In this document: positions 1 through 10,045 of the stretch, one piece after another | How positions within the stretch are numbered: the first letter of the stretch is position 1 | How the letters are laid out: each line of letters begins with the position of its first letter | NCBI GenBank assembly: GCA_024114885.1 | Contig: CP099419.1 | Coordinates: 1,240,001-1,304,000, forward strand | Reading direction: 5' to 3' | DNA: 64,000 bases | DNA from: Septoria linicola | Taxonomy: Eukaryota > Ascomycota > Dothideomycetes > Mycosphaerellales > Mycosphaerellaceae | Made by a program: the position numbers and the translations under genes | The notes under the pieces: generated by a model | Told to the model about the DNA's origin: nothing | Seen by the model: only the letters and a program-made list of their open reading frames with translations | Database searches by the model: none

Positions 1-321
1 TCGGCCATGCAAGCCAAGCACTTCCTCCAAGGCTACAGCACCTCCCAGACCCAGACATACAACAGTGCCGCCATCGCCGCCGCATTGACGCGTCAGTGGA
101 AGCACGAGTTCCTGCCCAAACTTCTGCAAATCTGCGTAGCCCGACACAGGCTGGATCTTGTGCGGAATGAAGTCGCGCTTGAACAGACTCACCAGGATTC
201 GGGTGGCACATATGCTGTCCACGGTGAGTGCCGTCAGGATCTGGACGGGCGAGGAAGAGGGGTGCGTTGCCTTTCGGAGGTTGACGTAGAGGCTCTCGAG
301 ATCATCTCTCGGGAGATACAT
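1..321 (-). CDS. CDC45: Cdc45 replication initiation factor, N-terminal part (truncated by window edge)
   Basis: Cdc45 joins Mcm2-7 and GINS to form the CMG helicase that unwinds DNA at nuclear replication forks. Reading leftward from the ATG at 321-319, 107 codons stay open to the window edge without an intron. The peptide begins MYLPRDDLESLY and contains the family's early conserved stretches: SPVQILTALTVDS, a KRDFIPHKIQPVSGY segment and the glycine-rich VVCLGLGG strand. These match the DHH-like N-terminal domain of fungal Cdc45 as I know it. The start is secure because the family itself begins MYLPR at this point. The rest of the gene lies outside the window. A run of five-base repeats sits 28 nt upstream of the ATG. 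Identity comes from recalled family sequence, not from a search. Confidence 0.88.
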   Translation of the reverse strand, partial: MYLPRDDLESLYVNLRKATHPSSSPVQILTALTVDSICATRILVSLFKRDFIPHKIQPVSGYADLQKFGQELVLPLTRQCGGDGGTVVCLGLGGAVALEEVLGLHGR

Positions 322-1984
322 GATGGCCGACTGTCGCGAGGAAGAGAGCCAGTCCAGTCCTGTCCAGTCCAGTCCAGTCCAGGCAGCCTTATCGTGTCTG
401 GCAACTGCAGCACATTCGTCCAGGCATTGGCAGGAGCGGGCAGCAGTATCACGGTCGACTCGCGTGATCTGCACTTTGAGACGCGTTTGGAAGACGCGTT
501 GATTATCTGCCTCTTGCTGTTTGTTGTATGCTAGGATAGGATAGGACAGAACAGCACATGTACATTGACTGGTTCGTGTGGCAAGAGTATGCAATAGCTT
601 TGGTCGTATGCGGTGGTGGTGGAGAGTGCACTGACTGGCTGACTGCTGGTGTGTTGTTCGTTGCTGAGGTGCCACGACGCGACTTGGCCAGAGCTGCAGC
701 ACGCGCCAGAGCCGTGAAGTCATCTCCGATCTTAAAACAGCTTGGCATTGTCCCACGTGACCCTGCCTTCGACTTCCACCTTCTCAGACGGCAACAACAC
801 CAACATCACCCCGTGCGAGAATGCTTCGGCACGCGGCAGCACACGACTCATGGCCGTCCTGCATTCGGCACCGCACGGTCGCTCCAGAGCATCGGGAACA
901 ACCACAAGCACAAGAAAACTGATGTCACCGATGCCGATTCAGCTCAACGTGGACACGACTCGCATCCAGAGCCAGAGCGGCGATCTTGACCTCCTCGCGC
1001 TTGCGGCCGCCAGCCATGACGATGTCGCAAGCGTCATTTTTCGAACTAGAGAGGCAGAATTCCATCTGCTGCTTCCAAGCAAAGCGAATGTGCGAGCGTG
1101 TCAACATGTTCGTCACGCGGCCAGGGTATGCTTGGTGTGTTGTAGCAGTCCCGTCAACCCCAGCTAGGATACCCAAGCTCGCCTTCTGACCTCACCTTTG
1201 TGATCGAATCGACGCGCTGACTCCGCATACTTCAGCCCTTGCAAAGGTCAACAGTCACAAATGTTCTCAATGGCATCAATGCGTTGCATGAATGCCCAAA
1301 CGGCTGCACTGTGCTGGGGCACATCAGCTCATCAAGCTTAGGCGCATGCGACCATTATGCAAGTCACGACTCGGAAATCACCCTCTAAATGCGCGTCTCC
1401 GCGTCCCCGTGCGGTAGGCTAAAGCATGTCTGGCTCACAATCGTTCGTGGTTGGTTTCGTGCGCCCACAATTAGCATCTAATGTCTCTATCCGGCGCCAG
1501 CGAGTCGTTCCTGGATGTGGTCGTTGCTATCCACCTGCGATTGCAAGTCAGCGGCGTTCCAATGCTCTGCTCTGACAGCTTCTGCGGCTTGTACCTGCAG
1601 CACTTGCACTGATCTCCATCGCCCGATGACGCTGGTCGCTCTCGATCGCGACAACCGTGCTGGTTGTGAAAGCGTTACTGAGCTGACTCGGCCTTGTGAG
1701 GAGTTCGGCAAGAGATCTACTCATCACTAGACCTGAGCTCCAAAGCTCCTGCTAGCACGACTTAGGAGGCTGTAGGAGCACTGGTGGTAAGGTGTCCCTG
1801 TTGAGATATTAAAGGGTGGCCCTTCAACCATCCTTCCTTCCACTCAACTACCTCTCAGTAGTCCTCTCTACAGCACCTCTACTGCCAGGAGGTCGTTGTC
1901 GTTCCGAGCCTCTCGACCAGTTCGCCTTGCATGTTGGAACCAGTTCCCATCCCACCATCAACTGAAGGTTTTCACATCAACAAC
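322..1984. other. Intergenic region between divergent CDC45 and aquaglyceroporin
   Basis: No gene can be supported here. It must hold both promoters. A pyrimidine-rich leader (about 1826-1890) precedes the aquaglyceroporin start. Short ORFs at 558-1176 on both strands lack family similarity or workable splice structure. Confidence 0.5.
349..383. repeat. CCAGT pentanucleotide microsatellite upstream of CDC45
   Basis: Seven consecutive five-base units are visible: five exact CCAGT, one CCTGT (third unit) and one terminal CCAGG. They lie 28-62 nt upstream of the CDC45 start, so probably in its 5' leader or core promoter. On the transcribed strand the unit reads ACTGG. Confidence 0.85.
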
Positions 1985-3300
1985 ATGGCCGCTACGACGA
2001 GACAGCAGCAGGACCTCGATGCCCTCCGCAACGCGGCTGTGCGCGACCAGCAGCACACGCAACCCCATGTATTGAACCACTCCAGCTCAGGAGAATGGTC
2101 AGACAAGGAGGGCAAGGAAAGCCTGTCCTCGCCTGGCATGCCACCCCACCACGAATTGAACCGCACAGGTTCAAGCAACTCCGGGAGGACACCAGTCCCT
2201 GTATCAAGTAAACTGCAGACACCTCGTGCATGGATGGGCCTGGCTCCAATGGCAGCTGTCGATGAGGAACTCGACCACTCCGAGCACAACCACTTCTTCT
2301 GGTCTAAAGTGAAGATTGCCCTGAAGGAACCATTTGCAGAGTTCTGGGGCACCTTCATTCTTGTGCTTTTCGGTGAGTTCTGTTGCAACTACATCATTTA
2401 CAATGGACGCTAACATATTCAGGTGACGCTGCCATTGCACAGACGCTCCTCACTGCCAACGACAGATCTGCACCAGGTGCTGATGGTTTCGGCTCGTGGA
2501 CCACCATCACCTGGGGCTGGGGTATCGGCCTCATGTTGGGTATCTACGTTGCCGGTGACTCTGGCGCATTCTTGAACCCTGCTGTCTGCCTCGCATCTTG
2601 CATGTTCCGCAAGCTGCCATGGCGACGTCTCCCTATGTATTGGGCAGCTGAGTTTCTGGGTGCTTTCGCGGCCGCCGGTGTGGTTTACGGCAACTATGTC
2701 GGCTTGATCAACGCTTACGACCCCAACCGAACGGTGGCTCCTTCTGAGACAGCCACTGCTGGCATTTTCGCCACATATCCAAGCCCGGACATCTCCCGCT
2801 CCAGCCAATTCTTCGATCAGTTCCTCGGATCTGGACTTTTGGTGTTCATCATCTTCGCATTGAAGGACGACACCAATAAGGGCAAGTTTGTCGCATCTGG
2901 CGCGTGGTTCCCACTCTGCCTGTTCTTCACTCTGGTAAGTCTCGCTTGATCTCTTCATGCACAACCGTGCGCTGACAAACATCTACAGACCGGTATTGCC
3001 ATCTCCTTCGGTGCCCAGACAGGTTTCTCGATCAACCCAGCCCGTGACTTCGGCCCACGTGTTATGACTGCCTGCCTTGGCTACGGCACTGACGTCTGGT
3101 CCGCTGGCGGCTGGTACTTCTGGATCCCCATTGTGGCACCTTTCTGCGGCTGTGTTGTCGGCGCTTTCATTTATGACGCCTTCGTCTACACCGGCGAGAC
3201 ACCAGTCAACACCCCATGGTTCGGCATCAAGCAATTGATGACCCCACACAAGATGGTCGCCAAGCGCCTCGAAAGGCAAAAGGAAGAGGGCATGGTCTAA
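1985..3300 (+). CDS. Aquaglyceroporin (MIP family channel)
   Basis: Membrane channel for glycerol or water. Exons 1985-2372, 2423-2934 and 2989-3300 join in frame to about 403 residues; both introns (50 and 54 nt) are GT-AG. A disordered N-terminal region of about 100 residues precedes the first helix (EFWGTFILVLFG). The two pore half-helices carry NPA boxes: FLNPAVC in the first half, and SINPARDFGPR in the second. Aspartate after the second NPAR is characteristic of glycerol facilitators rather than strict aquaporins, so glycerol transport is inferred. The C-terminus is short and basic. An upstream in-frame ATG at 1931 would add 18 residues; I prefer 1985 because ACAACATGG is a better initiation context. 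A perfect hairpin lies just downstream in the probable 3' UTR. Confidence 0.9.
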
Positions 3301-3812
3301 GCGAAAGCGAGACCTACAGTACCTCTTGCTTTATCGTACATGAATACAGCACGACCTACACAGAGTGCGGTCGGATAAGCAGCAAGTCGCTGCTGACAGG
3401 TGATCTCAGCAGATCACCTGCTGCTCCAAGGGTTGACAAATAGCACCTTCGGACGCAAAACAGGAACGGACAGGACCCTTTCCTTTTGATATGAACTGTA
3501 TATTAGTAACGGCTGTATGTTTTAATGACAGGACCCAAAAAGAAACTCAAAAAGAAATCCATCATAAAACTACACATCTCACATCCCCGTACGTCCAAGG
3601 TCAAGTTGATGAAGACTGCCAACCAGGCAAGTAGTCGATTTTCTGGTGTATGCTGACTTGTGTGAATCTACGAGAACAACCAAAGAACGCCTAGAACACA
3701 AGAGCTACAGATGTCGCATTCGATGTATTGCGACCATGTCCTTGCCATCCCTGTTGCTTTCCCGACCTGATGCTCATCCTGTGGAGGAATAGCAGCTTGT
3801 ATTCCGCCGCAC
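3301..3812. other. Intergenic region between convergent genes
   Basis: 3' flanks of the aquaglyceroporin and of the secreted-protein gene. Apart from the hairpin at 3397-3420 and AT-rich sequence near 3485-3560 suited to 3' end formation, I see nothing. Confidence 0.5.
3397..3420. repeat. Perfect 10-bp inverted repeat (hairpin) behind the aquaglyceroporin gene
   Basis: The arms caggtgatct (3397-3406) and agatcacctg (3411-3420) are exact reverse complements around a four-base loop. It begins 96 nt past the stop codon, so it probably lies in the 3' UTR. It could act in RNA stability or 3' end formation; that is inference. Confidence 0.8.
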
Positions 3813-5718
3813 TTAATATGCCTCTGGAGCACGAGCATGCTGTGGCGAGGTTGGTGGTGTACTGGTCGGGTCGGGAAGCGGCTCAGTGACTTCGACTGAC
3901 GCTGGCGCGTCCACCTCAGCGGAAGTCTCGACCGGCAAGACAGAAGACTCGTCACTAGTTGGCGAAGCAGAGCTACTCGCTGGCGAAGTCGTGTCTGGCG
4001 GCGGCGTCGTGGTAGGTGTTTCGCCAGTCTCTGTCGTCGAAGACTCTTCCACATCCGAAGTCAGAGAGACATCACTTGTCTCAGTGGCAGTCGGCTCTGC
4101 ATCAGAAGTCGAAGAAAGAGCTGGAGTCGACGAGCCTGAGATGGTTTCGATGCCAACTTCTCCCTGAATACAAGTTCCATTGGACATGGCCTGAGCCGCA
4201 TCATCGTCTCTGTTCGGTCGTCCAGACCATGTTCCTGGTGAACCAAAAGCTAAGCGCCGCTCCCCTGAATTGCCAGAAATGCACGCAGCGAAGATATGGT
4301 TGGCTTGCGCACCTCCAGGAATCAAGCTGCCATTGCAAGGAGCAAACGACGGAGCAGTCCAGGGATCAGGAAGAGGCAGTCCATTGGGGACAAGCCACAC
4401 GTACGGGACTTCGTAGGTCCTCTGCTCAACGGTGATCTTGGTCTGAGTGCCGGACAGGAGCAAGTTCATCAGGTTGTTGAAGCCGAAGAGGGAGGGTTGT
4501 CGATTTGGCTCATCTGCAGGTGAGAGTGCAATGACATCTATCTCATCATCTGTGCCGGGCGTGGTGCTGGCGGCTCGAACGTTCCTGCCGTATAGTCTTT
4601 GGCCGTTGATGGTGATGAAGATGCGGAATCTGCCACTTGGTAGTGGGTATGCTGAGGTTACAGTCGTGACGCTTGTGGAGCGGACTGTGCTGATGTATGG
4701 TATCGTGCTGGGTACCTGGGAATAGAGTGAGCCCAAGCCACGCTGGAGAGCAGAGTCTATGCTTACAGTAGTAGTCGTCTCGATAGTTGAAGAGACCACA
4801 GATGTAGAAGTGAGAGTGGTCGTTGTTCTAGTCGTCGTTCTGGTAGTCCTCGTTGCCAGTTGCTGCAAGGACTTGTTAGCTGACACCGCTCAATTCACAA
4901 GGCATAGTGCAGCGTACGGTGACAGTAGTCACGCCGTCGAAAGATGTCGCGACCACAGTGACCGTGACTGTAGGAATGGACAGCGAAGGACGAAGACATC
5001 TGCAAGCTTCGATAATTGCACGGGCTCCGAGGTCTTCGCGGAACTGCTCCAGGCAATCGGGAGTGCTCGTCTGTCGACGGAGTAGGTCTGATGAGTCCTC
5101 GGTAGGTGTGGCCGCTGGGAAGCTCGCTGAGCTGCGAGAATTTGGGCATGTATACTGCGTTGAAGTACTGGGACAGTTCAGCATGTGGCAAATGCAAGCA
5201 TTAGCTGTAAGTCTCACCTGGTGACTTCGCTCGTAACCGTGCCTGCGAGGGTCCTAGTCGACCCACTGGTGACTCTGCTGGTACTAGTGATAGTGCTGAT
5301 CTGATCAGCACAGGCTAGACCGAACATGATATTCTTTTCTTACGTGGTTCTCACAACTGTGGTGGCGCGAGTGGACACACGTGTCGTCGTGCTGGTATAG
5401 CTTGTAGCAACTGTCGATCTCCTTGTAGTGGTTAAAGACACCGTACTGTCATTTCATCAGCAAGCCAGCGTTATCACTGTCAAAATAGACTTACATTGTG
5501 CTGACTGCATATGACCTTGATGTGACGCCAGAGCACACACTGTTGATGCCGGCTTGAGAGACACATGATCTCACGGCAACGGAGAGAGCATTTGTAGCAC
5601 AGGCAGCGGTCGTGACAGATGGCGATATGGTGTCTTGTCGTGCCTCCAAAGCAGGGGGAGGAGCGGCAAGTGCAAGCAATCCTAGTGTCAGGAGTGACAG
5701 AGCGTGCTTGAAGGCCAT
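3813..5718 (-). CDS. Secreted Thr/Ser-rich mucin-like protein of unknown function
   Basis: I do not recognise a named family. Six exons can be chained with consistent phases: 5718-5495, 5445-5344, 5295-5218, 5167-4918, 4862-4767 and 4715-3813, giving about 550 residues. The N-terminus MAFKHALSLLTLGLLALAAP is a clear signal peptide, followed by a cysteine-bearing segment (ACATNALSVAVRSCVSQAG). Next come long TTT/TTR/TVTV-type tracts likely to be O-glycosylated. A compact central domain of about 150 residues follows (GRFRIFITINGQRLYG, then YEVPYVWLVPNG, with a few cysteines). The last 120 residues are Ser/Thr/Pro/Glu-rich. The last intron (51 nt, 4766-4716) is a multiple of three and open, so it may be retained. 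Such architecture suits a cell-wall or extracellular glycoprotein. I see no GPI-type hydrophobic tail; the protein ends ARAPEAY. Confidence 0.65.
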
Positions 5719-6313
5719 ATTGAAGGTGCGGAGGGGTGATGGGAGAACTGATGTCCTGATCGAACTCGAGATGAGCAGCATACATATAATACCTCGCACC
5801 GTCATGTATTGTGCCTCTGACCAAGTATCGACCGGAGAAGTCGATCTAGGCCGACATTCAGGCTTTGTGGCAGGGGACACAAGGATGTACACAGAAATGC
5901 ATCGATATTGCCTTGCACAAAAGTCCAGAGCGTTGGTGATCGCAATTCATCGAATGAGCATCTGCATATTTTGGTCTCGTGCTCGTTATGGCGAGCTACT
6001 CACCAGAGAGGACATATGGCCGCAGTGGTGGTTCATGGCTTGTGCAGTCTCGCCTTGAGTGTCATCTTAAGCCAGGTGAGGTCGGGAGAGCCAGTGATGG
6101 CACAGATGGTTCACAGTGTCCATTTCTTTGTGCAGTTTTACACTAGACATCCGTCTGTTGCACTATCACCAAGCCCCCAGGAACACGACCGCCTTACTTG
6201 GGAATATTGTACCACTGTGTTTTCCTCAGCACCCATAATGAACAAAGAAACCGCTCCGAGCCCAAGGAGAGAAAAGCGAATGCGGTCGTCTTGAGACAGA
6301 ATCAGTCATATGA
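5719..6313. other. Intergenic region upstream of the secreted-protein gene
   Basis: Promoter side of the secreted-protein gene and 3' flank of the next minus-strand transporter gene. A TATA-like tract (catacatataat, about 5780) lies about 60 nt upstream of the start at 5718. Small ORFs here show no recognisable protein. Confidence 0.45.
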
Positions 6314-8055
6314 TTACTCGGAGACAGGTTGCAGGATCCAGGCACCAGGGGAGGTATGAAATTTATGCGTCTGACCCGACGCCCGGGGATAGACGCGTTC
6401 ATGGCATGTATCGAAACGTGTGTCGCTCTCTGTCAGAGACAGATTCTCCCATACTGTCGAATCTGGTTGTGACATATTATCATAAACCAGGATCTCGGAC
6501 TTGCCAAAGATTCGGTCTCTCTCCTTGTTCACAGCCCAATAGTATGCGCCAAGCCCGAGTGTCAGGGCAGCGACGCCCGCCTGAGTCGACAAGAGGACGA
6601 TCTTGGCCGAGATGTAACGCGGTGCTTCGTCGGCTCGAAATGTCTGAGGACCGATAAGTGCATCAGCGGCGAAGCCTGCCGTTATCAACGACATTACGGC
6701 AGCTCGCTTGGTCTGTGACGCCACGTTCGCTGAGGCCCAGTGGTACGCTATCACAAAGAAGACCGGCGCACAATTCGTAAGATAGATTCCAGTAAGTAGC
6801 GCGGCACGATTATTGGCATCGCTGAAAGTAAGCAGACAGCCAGCAACAGCAGCCAGAAGACAAGGCATAGCAGCCACAATGGCACGAGGGGTCCTTGTGT
6901 TCAGCAAGAAGCCTGCTCCCAGACTGACGATGATGAACACCAGACCTCCCGGCGCGGTGAGAAGAGCAGCCACGGGCGGAGCAAAGCAAAAACCAGCTAC
7001 GACTTGCGGCGTGTATGAAAGTGTGAAGCCGATTGAGATTTGTGCTACCGCCGTGAGCAGTGTTAATGGCCAGATCTGCGGATCTTTGGCCAATTCCAGG
7101 ATGTGCTTGTACTCGAAGGAAGTGCTCCGAATCCCGGTCTTGTTCGCCGAAAGATGTTCTAACAACGCAATCTTCTCAGATTCCGTCAAGAATGGTGCCT
7201 GCATTGGCGTGTCTGGCAGTAGCCGAAGCAGAAGAAGCCCGAAAGCACCAGTGATGCATCCAAGTAACGTGCAAAGTATGCGCCAACCTGCAAGCTCTAT
7301 ATGTTTTACGTGCTGGAACGCGAACGAAAGCACTGCTCCAACTATGATGGTTAGGCCCATTGAGACCTGCTCATACATTGTGGTCAGCATTAGGGTTGAT
7401 ATACGATTGCGCGCATCAATACTTACCCCACATGATAGTGTAGCGTACTCCAGACTTGTCTTTCGGATAGTATTGGCCGATGATCAGCGCCACCGAGGGC
7501 TGCACAGCGGCTTCGAAGAGCCCAATGAACACTCTTGTAGCTAGCAAGCCTTTGTAGTTGCGCGTCGCAGCCATGCATCCGGTAGCAATGCCCCAGCCGA
7601 CGCAGTTCAGGGCGAGCCATTTACCTGGAGGTATCTTGTTAAGGGCATATATGGTCGGCACCTCCGCCACGAGTATGGCCACGAAGAGTGATGTAGCAGC
7701 ATTAGAAAAGTCGTTGCCTTGGAGGTGGAGGTCGCGAGGCAAGCCCATGACTGCAGTATACTGTCTAGACATCAGTACACTTGGAAGCTGGTCGGTTTTC
7801 CAGCAGGATACCCACACTCAGCACTTGCTTATCCATGCCTTGTATGAAGTAGCAGAATACGAGCAAAGGCATGATGCGCCAATCAGCCTTAGTTGTCGCT
7901 CGTGAAATCAGCTTCACGTGTTGCGTGTGGTCAGCGCCAGTACCTCGAGTGGTGTGTTGCTGCAAAAAGCTGTACGCCATGTCGAGATCCTTCCTCTGAG
8001 GCGCGGCCACAACGACGCTCGCAACAGGAGTCTTCGGTTCGGAGTTGGATTGCAT
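6314..8055 (-). CDS. Dal5-like anion:cation symporter (MFS), frame at last junction unresolved
   Basis: Plasma-membrane transporter of the allantoate/nicotinate permease group. Exon 1 (8055-7816) is a cytosolic N-terminus ending in MDKQVLS. It joins across a 55-nt intron to exon 2 (7760-7427), beginning YTAVMG; together they form the classic family motif. Exon 2 carries helices 2-4 with GLFEAAVQPSVALIIGQYY. Exon 3 (about 7375-6314) carries AGWRILCTLLG, the central loop LLPDTPMQAPFLTESEK, and helices 7-12. The obvious donor (GTAAGT at 7426, after MWG) leaves phase 1, while the only nearby acceptors, with a good CTGAC branch site, give phase 0, so the reading frame breaks. The only in-frame GT-AG choice (donor at 7448) deletes about ten residues of a conserved helix. 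The gene may therefore be a recent pseudogene, carry a sequence error, or use an unusual splice. Substrate cannot be told. Confidence 0.75.
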
Positions 8056-8999
8056 GGTGATCAATTCCCCGCTCAGGGCGAATGTCTTTAAGTGACGATG
8101 TTGTAGTTCACAAGAAACGGCGCAATTCCTGAGCAAGAAGACTTAGGATGTTTATATGGCTTACACAAAAAGCTCATGCGTGCCTATGAGGTGAGCATTA
8201 AGCAGTCTGAGTTGCGCAGATGCGCTGCAATGCCATGCTCGAGTGGCGGTAGACCCTATAGGTCAATGGATGTGTTCTTCAAGAGCTCGGAGCCGTTGCT
8301 GCAGCCTCGTTTGGCCATCTTCTCGCCTTGGGCTCAGCCATCCTGGTGGTCATTCATGCTGCCTGCTCTTCCATCATGTGCAAGACTCAGCTACCTTGGA
8401 CACTCCGCGAACCAGGCATGATGCGACAATGGTTCTTAACTTGCGTGTGCTGTGGAGGAGACGTTGGTATGCTGAACGGGGAGCCGACTCGTCGATGGTT
8501 GCGTGGAGAGGGGCTTGCTTCGTAGCACACGCCTCTTTCATGCCATATAGCTGCCACAGCATGATTCTTAGCGAATGGCACAATCACCCACACACCTTCT
8601 GTCTGCATTGTAGACAGTTAGCATGCATACGCATTGAGCAAAGAATGGTGTGTGAGGAAGCTGAACAGCTCGAAGATCCGGAGGTCCTCTGGTCAGATAT
8701 CGCCAAGCAATGATGACTATTCTGCTACGCACCTACGCTGACCGAGAGCGACCATCAGATCGCAAGTTTTCGCTACAGTTCTCAGCATAATGACAGTTTT
8801 GTCGGATCTGGAGCAAGCAGGCAAGTGCTCGACATGGACCCGAAGTGACATGCACGATCCCAGAATGCAAAGCTTGTCTCTGTGGGACCTCAGCTTCAAC
8901 GAAGTCGCCTTTATCGCTTACATGATACTAGTTCTGCGCCTTCGACCTGCCTAATCACTGCGATCTACCACGACTGACTCTAGACAATTACGAGATCCC
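8056..8999. other. Intergenic region between divergent genes
   Basis: Shared upstream region of the Dal5-like transporter (minus) and the aldolase-fold gene (plus). Open frames at 8176-8713 have no family resemblance, and I see no repeat or RNA gene. Confidence 0.45.
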
Positions 9000-9026
9000 A
9001 TGCCAGGTGCCGCTCCAATAAACAAC

Positions 9027-10045
9027 ATGGCTTCTCCACAAGACAGCATCCAGATCAAGAACCTGCAACTGCCCTTTCCAGTCGTTGCCCCAGATGTCTG
9101 GGGCAACTTGAAAGGACAGCCTGCTCTGGTCAGCGTACGCCTTCGGTTGCACAATGGCTTCAGCACAGCTTCCGATGCAGACAAGCTAGACGAAAGCACA
9201 ATCCATTACGGCAATCTTGCCAAAGCTATCCGGTCAAGTTCACGGCAAGGACAGTCAGTCGAGAATGTCACCACTTCGACCAAGTCGGCAATCGAAAAGC
9301 TGGCACTCAAGTCTGAGGGCAAATTTATTGTGTCCGACAGCGATGTCGAGTTGCATCTTCCCAAGGCAAGCATGCTCGGGACCGGAGTGGTCATCACATT
9401 GTCCGTCTCTTATGATCAATCTGGTAGAGCTCGAGATGCAGCTCAGACGTTTGAGCTTCGTGACATAGCGGTCCCGACGCTGATTGGTGTCAATGCCTAT
9501 GAACGTGCGATGAAACAGCCGCTTGTGGTGAGCCTGGCAATAAATTGGGACTCTGCCAGTGACACAGAAGCGTACGAGAAGCAAAAGACCGCACTATTCA
9601 ACACAGAGAAGACTCTGGTAGAGGTAGATAGCACTCGTGCTTAGCCAAGCGATACTTGAAGCTGACATGAGGACAGATTATCCAGGATACTGCCTACGAA
9701 ACCTTGGAGACACTCGTGGAGGTTGCATATGCGCAGCTCACTCGCCAATTACCACATGCCGCACCGCCCGGGACGATACTTCGCTTACGGATCGAGAAGC
9801 CAAGGGCGATTGCTTTCGCCGATGCGCCTGTGCTTGAGATTGTCAGAGTCGTCACCGGGCAAACCGGTTCGTCGAAGCCAGTATCTCCGAACGCCACACT
9901 GTCCTCCGAACTCTCTGGTCTGAGCATAGTGAAGCCATATTCAGTCGTCGCTGAGCAAAGCGATTCATCGAAGCCAATGTCTCAGAAGACTACGCTATCT
10001 TCCGGACTCTCTGGCTTGAGTATAGTGAAGCCATATGCGGCTTGA
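9027..10045 (+). CDS. Dihydroneopterin aldolase (FolB)-fold protein
   Basis: FolB-fold enzymes cleave or epimerise dihydroneopterin in folate synthesis. Exons 9027-9623 and 9677-10045 join in phase 0 across a 53-nt intron to about 321 residues. The N-terminal half resembles one FolB repeat (DSIQIKNLQLPF, then HYGNLAKAIR). The second half starts IGVNAYERAMKQPLVVSLAI, continues after the intron with YETLETLVEVAYAQL, and ends in the family signature RLRIEKPRAIAFADAPVLEI. This is the tandem-aldolase arrangement found at the N-terminus of fungal folate enzymes, but without pyrophosphokinase or pteroate synthase domains. Activity is therefore uncertain and it may be a stand-alone paralogue. The tail carries an imperfect 32-residue tandem duplication. 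An in-frame ATG at 9000 would add nine residues; 9027 has the better context. Confidence 0.8.
9869..10042 (+). repeat. 96-nt imperfect tandem duplication in the aldolase-fold gene
   Basis: Unit one (9869-9964) and unit two (9965-10042, cut short by the stop) both encode SSKP, a short variable part, then LSSxLSGLSIVKPY. The period is exactly 96 nt, so frame is kept. The units differ at many synonymous and some replacement sites, so the duplication is not brand new. Confidence 0.85.

Noticed and set aside
7..534. 175-codon plus-strand frame at the left end
   Set aside because: It is antisense to the clear CDC45 coding sequence for most of its length and has no family features.
757..1176. Minus-strand peptides such as MAGGRKREEVKIAALALDAS and SRVLPRAEAFSHG...VTWDNAKLF
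   Set aside because: They look protein-like, but no splice combination gives one reading frame with a known family.
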